From contig JACADZ010000040.1 of the NCBI GenBank assembly GCA_013389105.1, positions 1 through 57,797 of the forward strand: a DNA stretch of 57,797 nucleotides, in the 5' to 3' direction. The stretch comes from Parvularculaceae bacterium (lineage in GTDB: Bacteria > Pseudomonadota > Alphaproteobacteria > Caulobacterales > Parvularculaceae). Below the pieces are notes generated by a model, which was not told the origin of the DNA, did no database searches, and saw only the letters and a program-made list of their open reading frames with translations. This document shows positions 51,067-57,797 of the stretch, piece by piece; the stretch's first letter is position 1, and each line of letters starts with the position of its first letter. Position numbers and translations under genes: made by a program.

Positions 51067-51238
51067 TCGGACTCGGGACCTTCGGCCCCGAGGCGGGGTC
51101 TCTTAGCCCGGGCGGCGGCGGTGGTCAAAGGCGGGACAAGGCGGCTTGCCGGGCGCCTGCCGCGCTTTGAGATGCCGATGGTTTGGGACAAGCTGCCGAC
51201 CGCCGCTTCCCGTTGAGCCACACATCACGACGCCGCCG

Positions 51239-52054
51239 ATGACCGTCTTAGAGCCCGCGCCGGACCTTACGATCGACCGACGACAATCCGTCGTCCGGGC
51301 GCAATTCAATCGACCGAACCAGAAAAACGCGCTGAACGCGGCCATCATCGACGGGCTCTTCGATCTGTGCGCAAGCCTGCGGGAGGACCGTCAGGCGCGC
51401 GCGCTCGTGCTGCGGGGCGCCGGCGGGACGTTTTGCGCCGGCGGCGACGTGAAGGACTTCGGGCGCCAGCTGATGACGCCCGATCCCGAGCCGGGCGCCG
51501 TCGATCCGCTCATCGCGATCAACCGACGGTTCGGCGACCTACTTCTCGAACTGGACGCGCTGCCGCAAGTGGTCGTCTCGGTGGTCGAGGGCGCCGCGTT
51601 TGCCGGCGGGCTCGGCTTCGTCGCCGTGTCGGATATTGCGATCGCTGCGTCGGATGCTCGGTTTTCAATATCGGAGGCGACGCTCGGCCTCGTGCCGGCG
51701 CAGATCGCCCCGTTTCTCGTTCGCAAGATCGGGCTGTTCAACGCGCGGCGTCTCGCGCTGACCGGCCTGCGGTTCGACGGCGCCGCGGCGCGGGACTTCG
51801 GCCTCGTTTCGGACTGCGTCGCGCCCGGCGAGGTCGACGAGGCGCTCGCGGCGGTTCTCGGCGACGTTCTGCGCTGCGAGCCCGAGGCGGTCGCCGCCAC
51901 CAAGGCGATCCTGCGCCGGGCCGCGCCGATCGACCCCGCCATCCTGGACGACGCAGCATCGGCGTTCGCTCGGGGCCTGCGGAAGGCCGGCCGCGTCGGG
52001 GCTGCGGCCTTCGCCTCGAAGGCGCCGCCGCCCTGGGTGGAGAAGCCAGATTGA
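51239..52054 (+). CDS. Enoyl-CoA hydratase, methylglutaconyl/isohexenylglutaconyl-CoA hydratase-like
   Basis: A 271-residue crotonase. Oxyanion segments: GGTFCAGGDVKDFG (about 61-74) and VEGAAFAGGLGFVAVSDIAIA (about 117-137), with SEATLGLVPAQIAPFLVRKIG following, which is characteristic of the LiuC/AtuE-type hydratases of leucine and acyclic-terpene catabolism. Start 51239 is chosen to begin the domain; the frame opens at 51146. It is upstream of a GNAT gene and a biotin-dependent carboxylase alpha subunit, fitting that pathway; the carboxylase beta subunit is not here. Confidence 0.82.
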   Translation: MTVLEPAPDLTIDRRQSVVRAQFNRPNQKNALNAAIIDGLFDLCASLREDRQARALVLRGAGGTFCAGGDVKDFGRQLMTPDPEPGAVDPLIAINRRFGDLLLELDALPQVVVSVVEGAAFAGGLGFVAVSDIAIAASDARFSISEATLGLVPAQIAPFLVRKIGLFNARRLALTGLRFDGAAARDFGLVSDCVAPGEVDEALAAVLGDVLRCEPEAVAATKAILRRAAPIDPAILDDAASAFARGLRKAGRVGAAAFASKAPPPWVEKPD

Positions 52055-52071
52055 ATTCCGGCTGGACGAAC

Positions 52072-52506
52072 ATGAAATCTCGCCGCATTGGGCTGAAAAG
52101 CTCCTGCGTCGAGCAGGTCGTCGCCTTGCTCGACCGCGTCCTGCGCGCGCCGCTCGGGCGCCCTTCTGCGAGTCATGAACGCCAGCGCGACAGCGCCGGC
52201 GTGCATGTCGCAGCGCTGAAGGACGGCGCTGTGGTCGGCTGCCTCGCGCTTCATCCTGACGGCGCCCGCGCCGTGCTCCGCAGCCTGGCCGTCGCGCTCG
52301 AGCGGCGGGGCGCGGGAGTCGGGGCGCGTTTCTTTGCGCACGCGGAGGCGTGGGCGCTCGGGGCCGGCGTCGACAGCATCGAGGCCGAAGCGCGAACAAG
52401 CGCGGTCAGCTTCTACGAGCCCCGCGGCTTCAGGATTGAAGGCGAAGAGCATCTCGGCCATGGAGTTCCTCACCGCAAGGTGCGGAAAGTCCTGAGGAGT
52501 TCATGA
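52072..52506 (+). CDS. GNAT-family N-acetyltransferase
   Basis: A 144-residue GNAT protein. Beta strands and the acetyl-CoA loop are seen in VAALKDGAVVGCLALHPDG, AVLRSLAVALERRGAGVGARFFAHAEAWA (Q/RxxGxG/A type loop, RRGAGVG) and VSFYEPRGFRIEGEE, the usual substrate-side C-terminus. A TTG at 52051, overlapping the previous stop and preceded by GGAG, is an alternative start. It overlaps the carboxylase alpha start by 4 bp (ATGA at 52503-52506), so it is translationally tied to the leucine/isoprenoid pathway genes; its substrate is unknown. Confidence 0.75.
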   Translation: MKSRRIGLKSSCVEQVVALLDRVLRAPLGRPSASHERQRDSAGVHVAALKDGAVVGCLALHPDGARAVLRSLAVALERRGAGVGARFFAHAEAWALGAGVDSIEAEARTSAVSFYEPRGFRIEGEEHLGHGVPHRKVRKVLRSS

Positions 52507-54458
52507 AGCCGATCCGCAAGGTTCTCATCGCCAATCGCGGCGAAATCGCCGTGCGCGTCACGCGCACGGCGAAAAAGCGGGGCGTGCGGACCGTCGCCGT
52601 CTTTTCGGATGCCGACGCCGGGGCCCTGCATGTCCGATGCGCGGATGAAGCCGTGCGCATCGGTCCTGCCGAATCGACCCGGAGCTATCTCAGCATCGAG
52701 GCGATCATCGAGGCGGCGCGGCGGACCGGGGCCGACGCAGTTCATCCAGGATACGGCTTCCTGTCCGAGCGCGCCGCTTTCGCTGAGGCCTGCGAGACAT
52801 CGGGCCTGGTGTTCATCGGGCCGCCGGCGTCGGCAATCGCCGCCATGGGCGACAAGGCCGAGTCGAAGAGGCGCATGATCGCGGCGGGCGTTCCCTGCAT
52901 CCCCGGCTACCAGGACGAAGACCAGTCCGACGAACGGCTCGCAGACGAGGCCGGGCGCATCGGCTTTCCCGTGATGCTCAAGGCCTCGGCCGGCGGCGGC
53001 GGGCGCGGCCAGCGCGTCGTCCATGGCCCCGCCGACCTGCCGGAAGCGATCGCGTCGGCGCGGCGCGAGTCCGAGAATTCGTTCGGGGACGGACGGCTGA
53101 TCGTCGAGAAAGCGGTCGTCGGCGCCCGTCATGTCGAGATCCAGATCATGGCCGATGCGCACGGCGCGACGCTCTATCTCGGCGAACGCGATTGCTCGAT
53201 GCAGCGTCGGCGCCAGAAAGTGATCGAGGAAGCGCCGTCGCCGGCGATAACGCCCGCCATTCGCCGGGCCATGGGCGAGGCGGCGGTGGAGGCGGCGCGC
53301 GCCGTCGGCTACCGTAACGCCGGAACGGTCGAGTTTCTTTTCGATCCGGCGACGTCGCAGTTCTATTTCCTTGAAATGAACACGCGCCTTCAGGTCGAGC
53401 ATCCGGTCACGGAATGCGTGACCGGGCTCGATCTCGTCGATCTGCAATTCGACGTCGCAGAAGGCCGTCCGCTGCCGCTGCGCCAGGACGAGGTGCGCCT
53501 CGACGGCTGGGCGATCGAGGCCCGTCTTTATGCCGAGGATCCGGCTGAGGAGTTCCTGCCGCAGTCGGGCGAGGCCCGCCTGTTCCGCGCGCCGCAGGGA
53601 CCGGACGTCCGGGTCGACGCCGGCCTCGAAACGGGAGACCGCGTCAGCGCGTTTTACGATCCGATGGTGGCGAAGATCATTGCGAAGGGTCCCGACCGCG
53701 ATGCGGCGCGCCGGCGCCTTGCCTCGGCATTGCGCGACACGGTTCTGCTCGGCGTCGTCAACAACCGCGATTTTCTGATCGCGCTCCTCGAGGACGAGGG
53801 CTTTGCGTCCGGGAAGGGCGCGACCGACTACATCGAGGCCAATTTGGCCCGCCTCGCGGCGCGGCGGCCGCCAGGCGGGGCCGCGCACCTCGCCGTCGCC
53901 GCGACGGCGCTGACCGAAGCGCCGTTCGGGGCGCTGCTGACCGGCTGGCAGTCGCGGGGGCCGGCGCCGTTTCCAGTCAAGCTCGCGGTCGGGCCGAAGG
54001 CCATCGTCAACGCCCAGATCACGATCGACGGCTGCAAGGTCTGCGCCGAGCAGGACGGCGCGAGCGCGACGATCGAGGTGGTCGAAAGGTCGGAGCGGGA
54101 CCTCGCCTACATCTTCGAGGGCCGCATGCAGCGCGCCTGCTTTTCGCGGGCGGGCGACGTCGTCGACATAGATATCGACGGGGCCGCGCAGCGCTATGTC
54201 GATTTGACCTATGCGCCCGCGAGCGAAGCGGGGGCGGGCGCCGACAACGTCAAGGCGCCGATGGCGGGCGCCGTCACCAGCATCGCCGTGAAGCCGGGCG
54301 ACAGGGTGACGAAGGGCCAGACTCTCGGCGCCGTCGAGGCCATGAAGATGGAGCACAAACTGGTTGCGCCGCGCGACGGCGTCGTGTCTTCGGTCCATGT
54401 CGCCGTCGGGGCGCAAGTCGCGGGGCGCATGGTCCTGGTGTCGCTCGAGCCCGACTGA
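52503..54458 (+). CDS. Biotin-dependent acyl-CoA carboxylase alpha subunit (methylcrotonyl/geranyl-CoA type)
   Basis: A 651-residue protein with biotin carboxylase domain (1-445: KVLIANRGEIAVRV, HPGYGFLSE, ATP-grasp GGGGRGQRVV near 165, EMNTRLQVEHPVTE), a short middle domain, and a C-terminal biotin-carrier domain with biotinylated K615 in EAMKMEHKL. It carboxylates biotin for transfer to an acyl-CoA by a beta subunit not encoded here. With a LiuC/AtuE-like hydratase two genes upstream, methylcrotonyl-CoA or geranyl-CoA is the best guess. A good ribosome binding site (GAGGAG) is present. Confidence 0.9.
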   Translation: MKPIRKVLIANRGEIAVRVTRTAKKRGVRTVAVFSDADAGALHVRCADEAVRIGPAESTRSYLSIEAIIEAARRTGADAVHPGYGFLSERAAFAEACETSGLVFIGPPASAIAAMGDKAESKRRMIAAGVPCIPGYQDEDQSDERLADEAGRIGFPVMLKASAGGGGRGQRVVHGPADLPEAIASARRESENSFGDGRLIVEKAVVGARHVEIQIMADAHGATLYLGERDCSMQRRRQKVIEEAPSPAITPAIRRAMGEAAVEAARAVGYRNAGTVEFLFDPATSQFYFLEMNTRLQVEHPVTECVTGLDLVDLQFDVAEGRPLPLRQDEVRLDGWAIEARLYAEDPAEEFLPQSGEARLFRAPQGPDVRVDAGLETGDRVSAFYDPMVAKIIAKGPDRDAARRRLASALRDTVLLGVVNNRDFLIALLEDEGFASGKGATDYIEANLARLAARRPPGGAAHLAVAATALTEAPFGALLTGWQSRGPAPFPVKLAVGPKAIVNAQITIDGCKVCAEQDGASATIEVVERSERDLAYIFEGRMQRACFSRAGDVVDIDIDGAAQRYVDLTYAPASEAGAGADNVKAPMAGAVTSIAVKPGDRVTKGQTLGAVEAMKMEHKLVAPRDGVVSSVHVAVGAQVAGRMVLVSLEPD

Positions 54459-54525
54459 GGGTTATCGCCGCGCCGCCGCGTTTGTCGGCGTCTTTGGGTA
54501 AGATGAACGGGGAAGGTCGCTCTTT

Positions 54526-55386
54526 ATGGACAAGGCAATCATCACCTGCGCGCTGACCGGCGTGCTGACAAATCCGAAACAGCATCCGGTCCCCGTGACG
54601 CCTGCTGAAATGGCGTCGGAAGCGCGGCGCGCCTATGACGCCGGCGCCGCCATCGTCCATGTCCACTACCGCGACCAGCGCGAGGGCATGGGCCATCTCC
54701 CGACCTGGGACCCGAAGATCTGCGGCGAGATCAACGCGGCGATCCGCGCGGCCTGTCCCGGCATCATCATCAACATGACGACGGGCGTCGTCGGTCCGGA
54801 ATACGGCTATGCGCTCGACTATCTGCGCGCGTGCAAACCGGAGATGGCGGCGTGCAACGCCGGCACGCTGAACTATCTGAAGACGAAATCGGACGGCTCC
54901 TGGGCCTGGCCGCCCATGGTGTTCGACAATCCGGTGTCGAAGGTCAAAGACTATATCGCCGTCATGAAAGAGGTCGGCATCATTCCGGAGTTCGAATGCT
55001 TCGACCTCGGCATCGTGCGCTCGGTCGGCCTCTATATCGAGAACGGCATGGTCGATCACGCCGACTACAATTTCGTAATGGGCGTCGCGTCGGGCATGCC
55101 GGCGGATCCCGAATTGCTCCCGATCCTGATCAAATACAAGAAGCCGGGCATGACGTGGCAGGCGACGGTGATCGGCCGCGAGGAGATCTGGCCCGTGCAC
55201 CGCCGCGCGGCGGAACTCGGCGGCAATCTGCGCACGGGTCTTGAGGACAGTTTCTATCTGCCGGACGGATCGAAAGCGTCCTCGAACGGTCCGATGATCG
55301 AACAGCTGGCGAATTACGCGCGCGCCGCGGGCCGCAGCGTGGCCTCGCCGAAAGAGGCGAGGGCGATGATGGGTCTCCCCGCCTAA
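54526..55386 (+). CDS. BKACE-family beta-keto acid cleavage enzyme (DUF849)
   Basis: A 286-residue zinc-dependent enzyme of the BKACE/Kce family, which cleaves 3-keto acids with acetyl-CoA. Zinc ligands H45 and H47 in VHVHYRD; substrate and metal segments INMTTGVVGPEYGY and PEFECFDLGIVRSVG (zinc-binding glutamate near 150-160); NFVMGV and NLRTGLEDSFYLPDG near the C-terminus. Substrates in the family range from 3-keto-5-aminohexanoate to dehydrocarnitine and cannot be predicted here. It lies 67 bp after the carboxylase. Confidence 0.9.
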   Translation: MDKAIITCALTGVLTNPKQHPVPVTPAEMASEARRAYDAGAAIVHVHYRDQREGMGHLPTWDPKICGEINAAIRAACPGIIINMTTGVVGPEYGYALDYLRACKPEMAACNAGTLNYLKTKSDGSWAWPPMVFDNPVSKVKDYIAVMKEVGIIPEFECFDLGIVRSVGLYIENGMVDHADYNFVMGVASGMPADPELLPILIKYKKPGMTWQATVIGREEIWPVHRRAAELGGNLRTGLEDSFYLPDGSKASSNGPMIEQLANYARAAGRSVASPKEARAMMGLPA

Positions 55387-55498
55387 ACCGCGGGCGCGGC
55401 GCCTGATGCAAAAAAGCGCTCGCCGGTTTTTGTGCAAAATCATGCGGCCGCGCGGAGACCTGGCGCAAATCGCTGACTCTGAATTCTTGCGTTTTGCG

Positions 55499-55852
55499 CT
55501 AGTCGTCGGAGGTCTGTTTGACGCCGAGGATTTCGACGGTGATCGTAAAGGCCGCCTGGTCCGTGGTCGGCGGCGTTCCGGCGATGCGCGCCGTCTGGAT
55601 GTCCTTGCCTGTGACGATGACGCAGGCGTTCGCCCGGGGACGAACCGTCGCGCCGTCGACGATGATGCTGACGAGATAGGAATTGCCGTTGCAGATCTTG
55701 AGCGCGACGGGTTCCGATCCGTAGACCAGCGGGGCATTGCTTCCGGCGGCGACCCAGAAAGGGAACGAGGCCCCGGCGCTTTGCGCCGCGGCCGTGTGGG
55801 CCGTCATGGCGGCGGCAAGGCCGGCGAACGCAAAGATCATACGGCGTTGCAT
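55499..55852 (-). CDS. Small exported protein of unknown function
   Basis: A 117-residue protein with a signal peptide (MIFAFAGLAAAMTAHTAAAQ, cleavage near 24), then a short beta-rich domain with two cysteines (LKICNGN and ANACVIV) that could form a disulfide, and a C-terminal segment (FTITVEILGVKQTSDD). GGGGAGG on the minus strand supports the start at 55852. It is followed on the same strand by nothing; the gene upstream (55918-56364) is 65 bp away. Confidence 0.65.
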   Translation of the reverse strand: MQRRMIFAFAGLAAAMTAHTAAAQSAGASFPFWVAAGSNAPLVYGSEPVALKICNGNSYLVSIIVDGATVRPRANACVIVTGKDIQTARIAGTPPTTDQAAFTITVEILGVKQTSDD

Positions 55853-55917
55853 TGCTTCCTCCCCGGAATGGTTCGGGCAAATTCTGAGACGGCTAGGGGG
55901 AGTTTGCAAACGGCAAA

Positions 55918-56364
55918 TCAGATGTCGCCGCGCAGCATGTCCTCGATCGCCGCGTCATCTATGAAGCCCGAGGCGCTAAGGCGATTGAGCGCGTGACGGC
56001 GGAACGGAGCCTTTTGGGCTTCGGTCAGGTTGCCATAGCGGGGCTTTTTGCAGTCGCGAAGCGCCATTTGCGTCCCGGCCGGCATGTCGCGCCACAGCGC
56101 GCGCCGCTCCTCGCGGAAACGGACGCGCTCTTCAGGGGAGAGGGCGATGTAGGCCGCCGCGGTAGCCGCCTCGATCTGCCCGTTCTGGGACGGCCGCAGA
56201 TCGTGCTCGTAGAAGTCGGCGGCGATGCGGTCGATGACGTGTTTGTCGTCGTCGCCGAGGACGACGTATCGGACATCCTGCACGCCTGCCTCCTGCGCCC
56301 TCGGAGAGACCGACAGCAAGGTGGCGGCGAGAAAGGCGAAGCTGAACAGGCCGGGCCGGCGCAA
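55918..56364 (-). CDS. Exported helical protein of unknown function
   Basis: A 148-residue protein with a signal peptide ([19 protein letters not shown]) and a mostly helical mature part: [20 protein letters not shown], then [20 protein letters not shown], then two short helices ending in [12 protein letters not shown] single Cys (DCKK) is in the middle. Not recognised. It may be co-transcribed with the small exported protein 65 bp downstream. Confidence 0.65.
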   Translation of the reverse strand: MRRPGLFSFAFLAATLLSVSPRAQEAGVQDVRYVVLGDDDKHVIDRIAADFYEHDLRPSQNGQIEAATAAAYIALSPEERVRFREERRALWRDMPAGTQMALRDCKKPRYGNLTEAQKAPFRRHALNRLSASGFIDDAAIEDMLRGDI

Positions 56365-56438
56365 GGGACACGCTCCAGAACCTTGGATCGGGACAGCCTA
56401 GCCGGGCGCGTTTTCGGGGGGCTGAAATGCAATCGCGC

Positions 56439-56470
56439 AATTCGCCGAGAATTTGCCTCGAATTCGCCGA
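56439..56470. promoter_or_regulatory. Direct repeat in the rpmF upstream region
   Basis: AATTCGCCGA occurs at 56439-56448 and 56461-56470, 22 bp apart (two helical turns), between the divergent exported-protein gene and rpmF. This could be a binding site for a regulator of either gene; tentative. Confidence 0.3.
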
Positions 56471-56583
56471 CGAGCGAGGAGGGAGGCAGGTTGCGGCCGC
56501 GGCGGCCTTGCCTTCGGCCGGTCGGTCGGCTATCCCGCGCGTCCGATAAACGGGGCCGTCGGCCCTTTCCAGAGAGAGCCGCC

Positions 56584-56766
56584 ATGGCCGTTCCGAAGAA
56601 GAAGACCTCGCCCTCCCGCAAGGGCATGCGCCAGTCGCATGATCGCCTCGCGGCGGCGACCTACATCGAAGACAAGGATTCGGGCGAGCTTCGCCGGCCG
56701 CATCATATCGATCTCAAGACCGGCAAATATCGCGGTCGTCAGGTTCTCGAGCCCCGGGACGACTGA
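56584..56766 (+). CDS. rpmF: 50S ribosomal protein L32
   Basis: A 60-residue protein: [19 protein letters not shown] at the N-terminus and [20 protein letters not shown] at the C-terminus are the alphaproteobacterial bL32 pattern, of the zinc-independent type (no cysteine pairs). Start 56584 with AGAGAG upstream. The fatty-acid synthesis genes that often follow rpmF (plsX, fabH) are absent; the following gene is a broken DUF488. Confidence 0.95.
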   Translation: MAVPKKKTSPSRKGMRQSHDRLAAATYIEDKDSGELRRPHHIDLKTGKYRGRQVLEPRDD

Positions 56767-56773
56767 AGTCCCG

Positions 56774-57165
56774 GTGGCCCTGCGCGTCGTTCGGCGCGGC
56801 GGCGCCCGTCACCCCGGGAGGGCGTCCGCATCGGGACCGTCCGGCGTCCGCCGCGCGGCGTGCGCAAAGGCGATTATGCGCGCCTCGACTAGTACGACGT
56901 CTGGCTTCCGGCGCTTTCTCCCGCGCCGGACCTCCTCAACGACGCCCGCGCTGACGGCGACGACGAAAAAGGCCGGCGGGCGTTCGGGCGCAAATCCGAG
57001 GCGGAAATGCGTGCGCCGGACGCGAGCCGCCTCCTTGACCTTCTCGCTGTTCTGTCCCGGAGCGCCGACTTCTCCGTCGGCTGCTACGGCGCCGCCGAGG
57101 ACCGCCGCCACCGGTCGGTCCTTCGCCGCCTGCTGAGGGACCGGAGGGCGCTGATCGCCGACTGA
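56774..57165 (+). pseudogene. DUF488-family gene broken by a frameshift and an amber stop
   Basis: Frames together encode a DUF488 protein. A GTG at 56774 starts VALRVVRRGGAR in one frame. After the CCCCGGG run near 56812-56818 the frame changes to REGVRIGTVRRPPRGVRK and DYARLD, then TAG (56890-56892), then YDVWLPALSPAPDLL, APDASRLLDLLAVLSR, FSVGCYGAAEDRRHRSVLRR and the stop at 57163-57165. Expected sequence at the stop is Tyr (ARLDYYDVW), so TAG is one base from TAT/TAC. Function of the family is unknown. Either real decay or sequencing error. Confidence 0.75.
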
Positions 57166-57293
57166 GGCGGTCGTTGGGCCCGTCGACCGTTCGGGCGACC
57201 TCGCTCTATTTTCGCCACAGTTTCTGCCCATCCATCGAGTGGAACTGGGGTTAAGGGCGTTCGCGCTCCGGCGCGTCTCCAAGGGGTGCTTGA

Positions 57294-57797
57294 ATGAAGA
57301 CAAATCTCAAATTCGCCGGCTCGGCGGCGGGGCTCGCTTTGCTGACCGGGTGCGTCACCTATCCGTATGAAGACAGTTTCGCGGCGTGCGATCGCGCGGC
57401 GGCGCAGTGCTATCGCGGCTGCGAGGATTCGTACGGCTATGGCGGGTATCGCGACGACCGATGCCGGCGCGATTGCGATTACTCGGCCAACCGCTGCTTC
57501 GATTCCGCTTACAGCCCGTATCGTTCGAGCTACGGCTATGACGGCTACTCTTCCTGGCCGTGGCGCGGTTCGTATGGCTACTGGTATCCGGACCGCGGCT
57601 ACACCTTTACTTACAACTACGGCTCGTCGCGCTACAGGGGGCGCGATTACCGCGACCCCTACTATTATGACCGACCGGGCTCGCGTCCCGGCGGGTATCC
57701 CCCGTCGCGGCCTCCCCGTCCGGGCAGCGGGTCGCCCCCGCCGGGCGGGGGATCGCAGCCGCCGCCACCCCCGCCGGGAGGCGGATACCAGCCCCCG
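57294..57797 (+). CDS. Cys/Tyr/Gly-rich lipoprotein (cut by right edge)
   Basis: At least 168 residues, open to the window end. AAGGGG precedes the ATG. Signal KFAGSAAGLALLTGC, lipobox Cys near residue 17. The mature part has paired cysteines (AACDRAAAQCYRGCEDS, RCRRDCDYSANRCFD), then a Tyr/Gly/Arg-rich stretch (SSYGYDGYSSWPWRGSYGYW, YRGRDYRDPYYYDRPG), then a Pro/Gly linker of the PPPGGG type. The layout suggests a disulfide-bonded or surface-exposed low-complexity envelope protein; no family assigned. Confidence 0.75.
   Translation, partial: MKTNLKFAGSAAGLALLTGCVTYPYEDSFAACDRAAAQCYRGCEDSYGYGGYRDDRCRRDCDYSANRCFDSAYSPYRSSYGYDGYSSWPWRGSYGYWYPDRGYTFTYNYGSSRYRGRDYRDPYYYDRPGSRPGGYPPSRPPRPGSGSPPPGGGSQPPPPPPGGGYQPP

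Noticed and set aside
51367-52071. Long upstream part of the GNAT frame
   Set aside because: It overlaps the hydratase in another frame and is Arg-rich; the GNAT domain begins near 52072.
56809-57303. 164-codon minus-strand frame after rpmF
   Set aside because: It is the complement of the DUF488 remnant, which has recognisable conserved motifs on the plus strand.
1-57797. CRISPR arrays, rRNA operons, complete insertion sequences or prophages
   Set aside because: I found no regularly spaced repeats with spacers, no rRNA sequence, and no transposase or phage structural genes; the only mobile trace is the broken integrase.

Overview
The window is about 57.8 kb of GC-rich bacterial chromosome, densely coded on both strands, with strong third-position GC bias. 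An exosortase-A (XrtA/PEP-CTERM) exopolysaccharide gene run, type B PutA, an RpoE/ChrR-type sigma/anti-sigma pair, an FNR/FixK-like site and a ribosomal L32 of alphaproteobacterial form point to an aerobic, probably aquatic Alphaproteobacterium. A Parvularculales/Hyphomonadaceae-like member is my guess, not a demonstrated placement. I see no rRNA, no complete prophage or insertion sequence and no CRISPR array. There are two tRNAs, tRNA-Asn(GTT) and tRNA-Cys(GCA).

Layout. 1-3.6 kb: the end of an XrtA-associated polysaccharide operon (unidentified partial gene, polysaccharide deacetylase, FemAB-like protein, glycosyltransferase), closely spaced, with two of the three junctions being 4-bp overlaps. 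3.7-8.0 kb: thiolase, a small membrane protein, a three-gene XRE-regulator/membrane-protein operon with a clear palindromic operator-promoter, and glutaryl-CoA dehydrogenase. 8.1-14.2 kb: a minus-strand operon for aryl-CoA (probably anthraniloyl-CoA or salicylyl-CoA) breakdown, sitting directly behind a polysaccharide flippase. 14.4-20.3 kb: nucleotidyltransferase, Tyr-rich lipoprotein, oxidoreductase, M13 peptidase, kbl. 20.5-26.4 kb: LytTR/histidine-kinase pair and putA. 26.5-31.2 kb: SMR transporter, fadA/fadB-type beta-oxidation pair and a toxin-antitoxin pair with a probably leaderless promoter. 31.3-36.5 kb: TauE/SafE permease, YccF, DUF1287 and DUF1906 proteins, aldo/keto reductase, and a tandem universal stress protein with an FNR-like box. 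36.8-40.5 kb: ECF sigma factor, ChrR anti-sigma, ferritin-like protein, a ferric-reductase/Rieske fusion and a cytochrome c. 40.5-41.2 kb: a broken integrase next to tRNA-Asn. 42.0-50.9 kb: an RND efflux system whose adaptor/pump genes and outer-membrane gene are separated by a 2.8-kb plus-strand cassette of odd lipoproteins; the outer-membrane gene carries an in-frame stop. 51-57.8 kb: tRNA-Cys, a hydratase/GNAT/biotin-carboxylase operon, a BKACE enzyme, two small exported proteins, rpmF, a broken DUF488 gene and a Cys/Tyr-rich lipoprotein cut by the window edge.

Together the metabolic genes describe a cell that lives on amino acids, fatty acids and aromatic acids: proline (putA), threonine/glycine (kbl), lysine/tryptophan (glutaryl-CoA dehydrogenase), leucine or isoprenoid acids (hydratase and carboxylase alpha), fatty acids (thiolase and fused hydratase/dehydrogenase), and aryl-CoA acids. 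The most unusual parts are: the lipoprotein cassette at 46.5-49.3 kb, with an intact HExxH lipoprotein, its decayed tandem copy, and a small lipoprotein preceded by a triplicated ribosome binding site; the redox module at 36.8-40.5 kb; and the several genes caught in decay (outer-membrane factor, DUF488, integrase, second HExxH copy).
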